Shown here in pieces: positions 30,250 to 37,502 of a stretch of DNA of 37,502 bases; within the stretch, counting starts at the first letter, position 1; each line of letters begins with the position of its first letter. Position numbers and translations under genes: made by a program. The notes below the pieces were generated by a model. The model saw only the letters and a list, made by a program, of their open reading frames with translations, searched no databases and was not told the origin of the DNA. Location: positions 1 through 37,502 of the forward strand of contig JAUWPG010000006.1 in assembly GCA_030611725.1 (NCBI GenBank). Reading direction: 5' to 3'. This DNA is from Gammaproteobacteria bacterium. GTDB taxonomy: Bacteria > Pseudomonadota > Gammaproteobacteria > PS1 > Pseudothioglobaceae.

Positions 30250-32808
30250 TTAAGAAAAAATAATCTCATTATTTTCAACATCAGCATGGATAGTTGATCC
30301 TGGTAAAAATTCTCCAGAGAGAATTTTTTGAGATAATGGATTTTCTAATAATTTCTGAATGGTGCGTTTGAGTGGTCGTGCACCAAACACAGGGTCATAA
30401 CCTCTATCCACAATCAGTATTATGGCTTGATTACTGAGCGATAATTTAAGATTAAGATCAGCAAGGCGTGATTGAAGAATCTCAATTTGCAACTCGGCAA
30501 TACCCTTGATTTGCTCTTTTTTAAGATTGTTAAAGGTGACGATTTCATCAATACGATTGACAAATTCAGGACGGAAATGTTCACTAACAATCTTAGTGAG
30601 TTCAACACTCATGTCTTTACCTGGATTTTCTTGAATTAGATGTGATCCTAGATTGGAAGTCATTACAATTACCGTATTTTTAAAATCAACTGTTCGACCT
30701 TGACCATCAGTTAGGCGGCCATCATCCAGTACTTGTAAGAGAATGTTAAACACATCAGGATGGGCTTTTTCAATTTCATCTAATAAGATAATTGAATATG
30801 GCTTGCGACGCACTGCTTCAGTTAAAAAACCTCCTTGCTCATAACCTACATAGCCTGGAGGTGCGCCAATTAGGCGTGAGACTGAGTGTTTTTCCATAAA
30901 TTCACTCATATCTACGCGCACAATTGCTTGCTCGGTATCAAATAGAAAGTCTGCCAAAGCTTTGGTTAGTTCGGTTTTACCTACACCTGTCGCGCCCATG
31001 AATAAGAATGACCCGTCAGGTCGATTAGGATCCGAGAGACCTGCGCGTGAGCGACGGACAGCGTCAGAAACTACTTTAACGGCTTTGTCTTGGCCGACTA
31101 AACGCTTGTGGATTATTTCCTCCATCTGTAAGAGTTTTTCTTTTTCACCTTCCATCATTTTATCGACAGGAATGCCTGTCCAACGAGCAACAATGTGGGC
31201 AATTTCATTTTCAGTAACTTTATTTCTAAGTAATGTCATGGACTCGGTATCGGTATTTTCAGCCTGAATAATTTTCGCCTCAAGTTCAGGAATTTTTCCG
31301 TATTGAAGCTCACTCATTTTGGCTAAATCATTATTACGATGTGCTGTTTCTAGCTCGGCTTTAGCCTGCTCTAACGCTTCTTTTAAATGTTGTGCGCCTT
31401 GGACCACAGATTTTTCTTTTTTCCAAATTTCCTCGAGATCACCATATTCTTTTTCAAGCTTACTAATGGTTTTTTCTAATTCTTTGAAGCGCTCTTTACT
31501 TGCCTTGTCTTTCTCCTTTTTTAGTGCCATACGTTCAATTTTTAGCTGTACTAATTTACGGTCGAGCTTGTCCATTGACTCAGGTTTAGAGTCAATCTCC
31601 ATGCGGATTTGTGAAGCGGCTTCATCAATGAGGTCAATGGCTTTATCAGGTAATTGTCTATCTGTAATATAGCGGGTTGAATAGGTAACGGCAGCGATAA
31701 TAGCAGGATCGGTAATCTCAACACCATGATGGACTTCGTATTTTTCTTTAAGCCCACGTAAAATGGCAATGGTATCTTCTTTAGTTGGCTCATCAACCAA
31801 CACCTTTTGAAATCGGCGTTCTAAAGCAGGGTCTTTTTCAATGTATTGACGGTATTCGTCTAATGTTGTTGCGCCCATACAATGTAAGTCTCCACGCGCA
31901 AGTGCTGGTTTCAGCATATTGCCAGCATCCATAGCACCATCAGATTTACCTGCACCAACCATAGTGTGTAACTCATCAATAAATAAGATGACTTGACCTT
32001 GCTCAGCCTCTAAATCCTTAAGCACTGCTTTTAGACGTTCTTCAAATTCACCATGATATTTTGCACCTGCAACCAGTGCCGCCATATCGAGCGAGAGTAC
32101 GCGCTTGCCTTTAACACCTTCAGGCACTTCGCCATTGATAATACGTTGTGCTAAACCTTCAACAATGGCAGTTTTTCCCACACCAGGCTCACCAATTAAT
32201 ACTGGGTTGTTTTTGGTACGACGTTGTAATACTTGAATCGCACGGCGGATTTCACCGTCGCGACCAATCACCGGATCGAGCTTACCGTCTATAGCTAATT
32301 GTGTTAAATCTTGTGTATATTTGTTTAGAGCATCTCGTTGTGTTTCTGCATTTTGTTCGTTCACGTTTCGTCCTCCTCTAAGGGTTTCAATAGCTTTAGC
32401 GAGTACATCTTTATTAACACCCGCATCTTTTAATAGTTTTGTGGTTGTGTCTGATCCTTGAATAACAGCCGACAAGAATAATTCTGTTGGTACATAAGCG
32501 TCACCCTTATCTGTGGCTATTTTTTGGGTGGCAGTAAGCAAGCGTAGTAAATTTTGGGAAATACCTATGTCGGTATTTGGATTATTAACAACTGCTAGAT
32601 TTTGTATCTGTTGATCAACATGATTCTTAAGTTTAACGGTGTCTATCTTGATTGCTATTAATGTATTGCTAACACTGGAGCTAGTATCAGACAACATGGC
32701 GCTAAGCACATGTACACCTTCAATAGAGCTGTTATTATGACTAATCGCAATTGATTGAGCAGCGCCAAGATCTTGTTGAAATTGAGAAGTTAGTTTTTCA
32801 ATATTCAT
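30250..32808 (-). CDS. clpB: ATP-dependent disaggregase ClpB
   Basis: Hexameric chaperone that pulls proteins out of aggregates with DnaK. At 852 residues it has the family length. Order of domains: Clp N-domain (about 1-140), first AAA+ ring with Walker A GEPGVGKT (near 205) and [16 protein letters not shown], the long coiled-coil middle domain (about 405-525) that distinguishes ClpB from ClpA, second AAA+ ring with GATGVGKT (near 605) and [15 protein letters not shown], and the C-terminal domain with the GARPLKR sensor. No ClpP-binding loop is expected. Its upstream region carries a heat-shock promoter. No good ribosome binding site is seen. Confidence 0.97.
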   Translation of the reverse strand: MNIEKLTSQFQQDLGAAQSIAISHNNSSIEGVHVLSAMLSDTSSSVSNTLIAIKIDTVKLKNHVDQQIQNLAVVNNPNTDIGISQNLLRLLTATQKIATDKGDAYVPTELFLSAVIQGSDTTTKLLKDAGVNKDVLAKAIETLRGGRNVNEQNAETQRDALNKYTQDLTQLAIDGKLDPVIGRDGEIRRAIQVLQRRTKNNPVLIGEPGVGKTAIVEGLAQRIINGEVPEGVKGKRVLSLDMAALVAGAKYHGEFEERLKAVLKDLEAEQGQVILFIDELHTMVGAGKSDGAMDAGNMLKPALARGDLHCMGATTLDEYRQYIEKDPALERRFQKVLVDEPTKEDTIAILRGLKEKYEVHHGVEITDPAIIAAVTYSTRYITDRQLPDKAIDLIDEAASQIRMEIDSKPESMDKLDRKLVQLKIERMALKKEKDKASKERFKELEKTISKLEKEYGDLEEIWKKEKSVVQGAQHLKEALEQAKAELETAHRNNDLAKMSELQYGKIPELEAKIIQAENTDTESMTLLRNKVTENEIAHIVARWTGIPVDKMMEGEKEKLLQMEEIIHKRLVGQDKAVKVVSDAVRRSRAGLSDPNRPDGSFLFMGATGVGKTELTKALADFLFDTEQAIVRVDMSEFMEKHSVSRLIGAPPGYVGYEQGGFLTEAVRRKPYSIILLDEIEKAHPDVFNILLQVLDDGRLTDGQGRTVDFKNTVIVMTSNLGSHLIQENPGKDMSVELTKIVSEHFRPEFVNRIDEIVTFNNLKKEQIKGIAELQIEILQSRLADLNLKLSLSNQAIILIVDRGYDPVFGARPLKRTIQKLLENPLSQKILSGEFLPGSTIHADVENNEIIFS

Positions 32809-32847
32809 GAGTTTTATTGTTGTTTTATTGTTTAAGTTAGACTCTAT

Positions 32848-32874
32848 CTATGGGATGATTAACGCTTATTCAAG
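32848..32874 (-). promoter_or_regulatory. Sigma-32-like heat-shock promoter of clpB
   Basis: On the reverse strand CTTGAA (32874-32869) is followed by 13 bases and then TCCCATAG (32855-32848). The sigma-32 consensus is CTTGAA, 13-17 bases, CCCCATNT, so the -35 is perfect and the -10 matches at six of eight positions. A start near 32842 leaves a leader of about 33 bases. This agrees with the known control of clpB by RpoH. Confidence 0.72.
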
Positions 32875-32891
32875 TACCAAAATAAAATATT

Positions 32892-33347
32892 ATGTTAAAT
32901 TTAGTATTATTCGAGCCAGAGATTCCAAACAATACGGGCAGTTTGATTCGCCTTAGTGCTAACATGGGTGCTCACTTGCATCTTATTAAACCTTTTGGCT
33001 TTGAAATTAATGATAAACGCCTTAGGCGTGCAGGACTAGATTACAAAGAACTGGCTAAGGTTTATGAATACGAAAATTTTGAAGACTATTTGCAAAAAGC
33101 AAAGCCTGAGCGTATTTTTGCAGTGAGTTCAAAGGTAAAGACAAATTATGCTGAAGTGAAATATCAAGAAGGTGATTCATTTTTATTTGGCCCAGAAACA
33201 CGCGGCCTACCACAAGAAATCTTGGATCAATATAAGGGTATCACTTTGCCTATGCAGTTAGGCTCAAGAAGTCTAAACTTGTCAAATTGTGTATCGATTG
33301 TGGCTTATGAAGCTTGGCGACAGCTAGATTTTGTTGGTAGAAGCTAG
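32892..33347 (+). CDS. trmL: tRNA (cytidine/uridine 34) 2'-O-methyltransferase TrmL
   Basis: SPOUT-class enzyme that methylates the ribose of the wobble base of leucine tRNAs. The 151-residue product has the family motifs: LFEPEIPNNTGSLIRLSAN at the start, HLIKPFGF, LRRAGLDYKEL, the SAM-binding knot LFGPETRGLP and the ending RSLNLSNCVSIVAYEAWRQ. It is divergent from clpB across an 83-base gap and has no clear ribosome binding site. It ends next to the decayed permease gene on the other strand. No terminator was recognised. Confidence 0.95.
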   Translation: MLNLVLFEPEIPNNTGSLIRLSANMGAHLHLIKPFGFEINDKRLRRAGLDYKELAKVYEYENFEDYLQKAKPERIFAVSSKVKTNYAEVKYQEGDSFLFGPETRGLPQEILDQYKGITLPMQLGSRSLNLSNCVSIVAYEAWRQLDFVGRS

Positions 33348-33385
33348 GTTATTAAATAAAAAATAATAAAACTAGTATTAGTAGT

Positions 33386-33860
33386 CAGTCCTATAATTTC
33401 TATAATGGTTAAAAAAGGCAGCAACTCGAACAGACTGCTTAATTCCCTAAATTGTCAACAATCCTAACAAAGTCAATAATGGCAAGACAACCCAAAAATC
33501 AGACACATTGAAAAATACTTGAAAATAACCAACAAAACCCGTGGTGATGGCTGCTGCTGAAAGTACGCCAGTGGCTATGATCAATAAGTCGATAACAAAC
33601 GATAAATTCTTCACCCCAAAAGCTTTAAATAGATATAGCGCTTCACCGGCGCTACTTGGATAGCGTGAAGATAGCTCACTATAGGTAAAGGCCGTTGTTG
33701 AAACGAGCAGGGATGCAACTAAAAAGGAAATGGGTGTAAATAGGCCGGCAAGTGAGGATACTTTGTCAATGAGTACATAAATGCCAGCGCCAAGAATGCC
33801 GCCCAAGCCATATAGTGTTAGTAATGGCAAGTTAAGGGCGCGATTAAGTTTTATGGATAT
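33386..33860 (-). pseudogene. Decayed amino-acid permease (APC family), N-terminal remnant
   Basis: The reading frame begins ATA-TCC-ATA at 33860, where an intact relative would have ATG, and continues KLNRALNLPLLTLYGLGGI then LGAGIYVLIDKV, the classical first helix of APC permeases. It is open for 137 codons and then meets TAG at 33447-33449, where homologues usually have tryptophan (TGG) before GIK. After the stop the same frame gives GIKQSVRVAAFF; then a shift at the A/T-run 33410-33416 is needed to continue TIIEIIGL. About 300 further codons of a normal permease are missing, and trmL follows. So the gene shows a lost start, a nonsense change, a frameshift and a deletion. The 127-residue piece from TTG 33830 might still be annotated as a protein, but is unlikely to work. 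Confidence 0.85.
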
Positions 33861-33865
33861 TTAGA

Positions 33866-34798
33866 TTAATTACTCAAGTTTTCTAATTGATAGGCATTGT
33901 TAAAATCTTTAATACTAACAACATTCTTACCCGCTAATTGAACTTGCTTTAGGCTTAAAACTCCATCACCTGTTGCAATATAACAAATTCCTTTGGCTGA
34001 TTCAATGACTTCCCCTGCTTTTTTATTATTAGAAAGGCTTATAACATCTGCGGATAAAATCCTAAGAACTTTTGAATCGAATTTATTACTACTTGCATTA
34101 GTTTGGGCGATTGGATAAGGGTTAAAGGCTCTAATTTGTTGGTTGATTTGTATCGCTGATTTTGACCAATCAATCCAAGCTTCCTCTTTGGTGAGTTTTT
34201 TGGCGTAGGTAATGCCAGCCTCATCCTGTGCAGTAGGGGTTAAATGTTCAATATCATCTAGAGTTTGAGTAATGCCACTCGCACCCAATAGGGCTAATTT
34301 ATCATGCAAGGATTGGGCGGTATCTGTATCGAGAATATCACAGGTTTTTTCCAGTAGAATGTCACCCGTATCTAGCCCTGTATTCATTTGCATAATACCA
34401 ATACCCGTTTGTCTATCACCAGAGATGATAGCGCGCTGAATAGGTGCTGCACCTCGCCATCTAGGAAGTAATGATGCGTGAATGTTTAAACAGCCATATT
34501 TGGGTGCTTCAAGAACTTCGGTTGGTAAAATTTGACCATAAGCCACCACCACCATTACCTCTGCTTGAAGGTTTTGCAACTGTTCTTGAGTGCTAATATC
34601 TCTCAGGCTTTCTGGTTGGTAGGTGTCTAGTCCAAGTGCTAATGCTTTTTCTTTAACTGGACAGGTGCTTAACACGCGACCACGGCCTTTGGGGCGATCG
34701 GGTTGGCAATAGACGCCCACTATGTTATGCCCGGCATGGACAAGTGCCTCGAGTATGCCTTTTGCAAAATCTGGCGTACCCATAAAAACAACCCTCAT
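33866..34798 (-). CDS. fmt: Methionyl-tRNA formyltransferase
   Basis: Formylates initiator Met-tRNA with 10-formyltetrahydrofolate. The 310-residue product starts [19 protein letters not shown], and carries the basic loop PDRPKGRGR, the active site with asparagine 106 and histidine 108 in LNIHASLLPRWRGAAPIQ, and aspartate 143 in GLDTGD. The C-terminal tRNA-binding domain follows the linker KEEAWIDWSKSA. The ATG shares one base with the argH stop (TAATG), so the two are coupled. Usually fmt is next to def; here it is not. The decayed permease starts five bases after its stop. Confidence 0.97.
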   Translation of the reverse strand: MRVVFMGTPDFAKGILEALVHAGHNIVGVYCQPDRPKGRGRVLSTCPVKEKALALGLDTYQPESLRDISTQEQLQNLQAEVMVVVAYGQILPTEVLEAPKYGCLNIHASLLPRWRGAAPIQRAIISGDRQTGIGIMQMNTGLDTGDILLEKTCDILDTDTAQSLHDKLALLGASGITQTLDDIEHLTPTAQDEAGITYAKKLTKEEAWIDWSKSAIQINQQIRAFNPYPIAQTNASSNKFDSKVLRILSADVISLSNNKKAGEVIESAKGICYIATGDGVLSLKQVQLAGKNVVSIKDFNNAYQLENLSN

Positions 34799-36207
34799 TA
34801 CTTTAAATTTTTTCTGGCAATTTTAATGGCTTTTTTAACTTGATTAGGGCTGGTTGCACCTAAGTGATCACGTGCGCAAAGTGAACCTTCCAATGACAAA
34901 ATATCAAACACATCATTTTCAATGCGATCATCAAATACTTGTAATTCTTCTAAACTGAGTTCACTCAGGTCTTTTTGATGCTCAATTCCATAAGAGACTG
35001 ATTGACCTACCACTTCGTGCGCATCACGGAATGGCAAACCTTTTTTGACCAAGTAATCGGCCAAATCTGTTGCAGTGGTATAACCCATTTTAGTAGAGTT
35101 GTACATGTTGTCACGTTTTACCTCAATGGTAGGCATCATATCAGCAAACACACGCAAGCAAGCCTTAAGCGTATCAACGCTGTCAAACAGCGGTTCCTTA
35201 TCTTCTTGGTTGTCTTTGTTATAAGCGAGTGGCTGCCCCTTCATAATTGTTAGTAATGAAGTGAGGTTGCCATACACACGACCTGTTTTTCCGCGCACCA
35301 ATTCAGGCACGTCGGGGTTTTTCTTTTGTGGCATGATGGATGAGCCTGTACAGAAGCTGTCAGGTAATTCAATAAAGTTAAATTGTGCACTCGACCAAAG
35401 AATTAACTCTTCAGAAAAACGCGACAAATGCATCATAATCAAGCTTGCTGCCGATAGAAATTCAATGGCAAAATCTCGATCACTCACAGCGTCAAGCGAA
35501 TTGCTACAAATACGCTCAAAATCCAAAAGTTCAGCTGTGCGTTCTCGGTTAATTGGGTAAGTGGTGCCTGCTAATGCCGCACTACCGAGTGGCAGCGTGT
35601 TGATACGCTTACGACAATCAGATAGGCGTTCAGCATCACGCGTTAGCATTTCAAAATAGGCCATCATGTGGTGGCCAAAGCTAATTGGCTGTGCGGCTTG
35701 TAGGTGAGTGAAACCCGGCAAAATCGTACTGGCTTCTTTTTCAGACAAGTCAAGTAATGCGAGTTGTAGGCGCTTAATTTCATCAGCAATTATATCGACC
35801 TGATCACGTAAATATAGGCGAATATCAGTTGCTACTTGGTCGTTACGAGAACGACCTGTGTGGAGTTTTTTACCCGCATTACCAATGAGTTGAGTCAGGC
35901 GTGATTCAATATTCATATGTACATCTTCAAGCGTTACTGACCATTCAAATGTACCAGTTTTAATTTCATTTAGAATTTGTCCCAGACCTTCGATAATTTG
36001 GTTTTTTTCATCTTTAGTGAGTAGGCCCACTTCTTGTAGCATGGTGGCATGTGCAATAGAACCTTGAATATCGTATGGCGCTAAAATTTTATCAAAAAAT
36101 ACAGAAGCACCAAAAATTTTTACAAATTCATCGGTTGGTTCGCTAAAGCGCCCACCCCAAGATTGATTCGTTTGTGTTTGACTTGAGTTTTGAATATTAT
36201 TGGTCAT
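34798..36207 (-). CDS. argH: Argininosuccinate lyase
   Basis: Last step of arginine synthesis, splitting argininosuccinate into arginine and fumarate. At 469 residues it matches the family. [19 protein letters not shown] opens the protein; [21 protein letters not shown] and the superfamily signature [12 protein letters not shown] carry the catalytic loop; [20 protein letters not shown] contributes substrate binding. It overlaps the thioredoxin-like gene upstream by four bases (ATGA) and shares a base with fmt downstream. Functional arginine synthesis is thus likely retained. Confidence 0.98.
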   Translation of the reverse strand: MTNNIQNSSQTQTNQSWGGRFSEPTDEFVKIFGASVFFDKILAPYDIQGSIAHATMLQEVGLLTKDEKNQIIEGLGQILNEIKTGTFEWSVTLEDVHMNIESRLTQLIGNAGKKLHTGRSRNDQVATDIRLYLRDQVDIIADEIKRLQLALLDLSEKEASTILPGFTHLQAAQPISFGHHMMAYFEMLTRDAERLSDCRKRINTLPLGSAALAGTTYPINRERTAELLDFERICSNSLDAVSDRDFAIEFLSAASLIMMHLSRFSEELILWSSAQFNFIELPDSFCTGSSIMPQKKNPDVPELVRGKTGRVYGNLTSLLTIMKGQPLAYNKDNQEDKEPLFDSVDTLKACLRVFADMMPTIEVKRDNMYNSTKMGYTTATDLADYLVKKGLPFRDAHEVVGQSVSYGIEHQKDLSELSLEELQVFDDRIENDVFDILSLEGSLCARDHLGATSPNQVKKAIKIARKNLK

Positions 36208-36683
36208 AATTTTTCATTAAGTTGTTTGTTAATTTTGATAATGGACTTGTCGATTAGCTTATCAAGATCGGTCCAGTACCATTCTTCATTGGCTATGCCT
36301 AATACTTTTTCCAATACAACACCATAGTTGTCTACCAGCACTACTGTTGGAAAAAAATCAACCGCATATGTAAAGGCGAATTCATCTTGAGACACGGTTT
36401 TATTGTAAAAATCATTGATTTCATCAAAGCTGTTGGCATTGATATGGCGAATGATAACCTTGTCTTTGTATTTCTTGAGTTCCGCCATAGGGCCAATGGT
36501 GTCTTCTTTGACTTTTTTGCAATATTCACAGTCAGGAATGGAAAACATTATTAAAATAGGGATCTTTTTTTCTAATACTTGTTGTGAGTCTAAAAAGAAA
36601 TTTTTTGCGCTTGGCAGGGTTAATTCTTGCGCAATAGCAAAATTTGATAAAAAGACAACAATTAATAGATAAAATCTAAACAT
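36204..36683 (-). CDS. Exported thioredoxin-fold protein
   Basis: A 159-residue protein with a signal peptide ([18 protein letters not shown], cleavage near residue 18), a CxxC motif CEYC at 52-55 after MFSIPD, and the cis-proline at 112 in [12 protein letters not shown]. These fit a periplasmic thioredoxin-like oxidoreductase of the SoxW/thioredoxin_2 sort. An upstream in-frame start at 36782 would add a stretch overlapping hemC and hide the signal peptide, so ATG 36683 is preferred. It overlaps argH by four bases. Redox partner and substrate cannot be read from the sequence; a role with c-type cytochrome or Sox proteins is possible but speculative. Confidence 0.83.
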   Translation of the reverse strand: MFRFYLLIVVFLSNFAIAQELTLPSAKNFFLDSQQVLEKKIPILIMFSIPDCEYCKKVKEDTIGPMAELKKYKDKVIIRHINANSFDEINDFYNKTVSQDEFAFTYAVDFFPTVVLVDNYGVVLEKVLGIANEEWYWTDLDKLIDKSIIKINKQLNEKL

Positions 36684-36690
36684 TAGTACT

Positions 36691-36696
36691 ATTTTA
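36691..36696 (-). promoter_or_regulatory. Candidate -10 element for the thioredoxin-like gene
   Basis: On the reverse strand TAAAAT ends seven bases before the ATG at 36683, without a ribosome binding site between. The gap to the divergent hemC start is only 31 bases, so both promoters must overlap it or the neighbouring coding sequence. Confidence 0.3.
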
Positions 36697-36714
36697 ATAC
36701 AAACTTCATGAAGC

Positions 36715-37502
36715 ATGAATAAAACCCTAAAAATTGCAACTCGAAAATCTCCCTTGGCACTTTGGCAAGCTGAACACGTCAAAGCTAGGCTGGAAGCGCT
36801 TCATCCACACTTGGTCGTTGAGTTGATAAAAATGACAACCAAAGGTGATCAAATTTTAAACTCGCCTTTATCCAAAATTGGTGGCAAAGGTTTGTTTATT
36901 AAAGAGTTAGAAGTGGGCATCATGGAAGGCGTGGCTGATATTGCTGTACATTCTATGAAAGATGTGCCTTATGAAATTCCTCAAGGGTTTGAGCTAGGCG
37001 CTATTTTAGCGCGGGAAAATCCGTTTGATGCTTTTGTATCTAATCAGTTTGATAGTGTTAATGATTTACCCATGAATGCCAAAGTAGGCACATGTTCGAT
37101 GCGCCGCATTGTGCAGCTTAAGGCGCGGCGTCCAGATTTAGAAATTCTAGATTTGCGTGGCAATGTTAACACTCGCTTGCAAAAATTAGACAATGGGGAA
37201 TTTGATGCGATTATCTTAGCCTGTGCAGGTTTAATTCGTCTTAAGTTTGAAGATCGAATTAAACAAGAGATTCCAGCAATAGAGTCTTTGCCTGCGGTTG
37301 GACAGGGCGCAGTGGGTATTGAAATTCGTGAAAATGACCAAAAGATTCTAGACTTAATCAAGCCTTTAATCGACCAAGATTCTACTTATAGAGTGAGCGC
37401 TGAGCGTGCGATGAATGCCCGTCTAGAAGGTGGCTGCTCTGTGCCGATTGCGGGCTATGCAACATTGGATGGTGATCAAATAAGCCTGACAGGTTTAGTG
37501 GA
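36715..37502 (+). CDS. hemC: Hydroxymethylbilane synthase (porphobilinogen deaminase), partial
   Basis: Builds the linear tetrapyrrole for heme synthesis. The frame runs from ATG 36715 off the right edge, giving about 262 of roughly 305 residues. Family motifs: [20 protein letters not shown] at the start, [39 protein letters not shown], and the dipyrromethane-cofactor cysteine at residue 241 in [13 protein letters not shown]. The usual GTSSLRR loop reads GTCSMRR here, an unusual but probably tolerated change. Divergent from the thioredoxin-like gene; no ribosome binding site is visible. Confidence 0.96.
   Translation, partial: MNKTLKIATRKSPLALWQAEHVKARLEALHPHLVVELIKMTTKGDQILNSPLSKIGGKGLFIKELEVGIMEGVADIAVHSMKDVPYEIPQGFELGAILARENPFDAFVSNQFDSVNDLPMNAKVGTCSMRRIVQLKARRPDLEILDLRGNVNTRLQKLDNGEFDAIILACAGLIRLKFEDRIKQEIPAIESLPAVGQGAVGIEIRENDQKILDLIKPLIDQDSTYRVSAERAMNARLEGGCSVPIAGYATLDGDQISLTGLV

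Overview
The window is an AT-rich, gene-dense stretch of a gammaproteobacterial chromosome. A thiosulfate-oxidation cluster (soxX-soxY-soxZ-soxA-soxK) lies in an otherwise housekeeping background of rpoBC, trpE, dnaE, recA, mreBCD, class I fumarase, rnpB, clpB, argH and hemC. Together with the low GC this suggests a sulfur-oxidising gammaproteobacterium close to the SUP05/Thioglobus/mussel- and clam-symbiont group. That placement is inference from gene content; no phylogeny was run.

Layout. (1) 1-4425: end of rpoB, rpoC and a strong terminator. (2) 4461-5927: trpE, alone, with a -10-like hexamer so close to the ATG that a leaderless mRNA is likely. (3) 6003-8495: sox operon with promoter, five tightly spaced genes each with a good ribosome binding site, and a terminator; no soxB, soxC or soxD follows. 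(4) 8689-12150 dnaE, meeting comEC (reverse strand) stop codon to stop codon. (5) 14449-14778: a 330-base region without a confident gene, holding a DnaA-box dyad, a 21-bp-spaced repeat and what looks like a decayed reading frame; then coaBC and ribD (reverse). (6) 17088-22133: recA, recX, an unknown Cys/His-rich protein, an Atm1-type ABC exporter, tgt and a second unknown protein, every pair overlapping. (7) 22123-26321: the cell-shape operon mreB-mreC-mreD-mrdA (reverse). (8) 26412-28264: fumarase, then RNase P RNA whose -10 element overlaps the fumarase stop codon. (9) 28556-32874: clpB, rnfE/rsxE, an unreported-looking 49-residue lipoprotein and prmC (reverse), with a sigma-32-like promoter before clpB. 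(10) 32892-37502: trmL, a decayed amino-acid permease gene, fmt, argH and a thioredoxin-fold protein (reverse), and the start of hemC.

The sox products work together in the periplasm: SoxXA attaches thiosulfate sulfur to SoxY held by SoxZ, and SoxK probably binds SoxXA. recA/recX serve recombination; coaBC and ribD make cofactors; mreBCD and PBP2 form the elongation machinery. No CRISPR array, insertion sequence, prophage, tRNA or rRNA gene was seen. The most unusual items are the small lipoprotein gene, the two unknown proteins in the recA chain, the coaBC-comEC intergenic region and the permease pseudogene.
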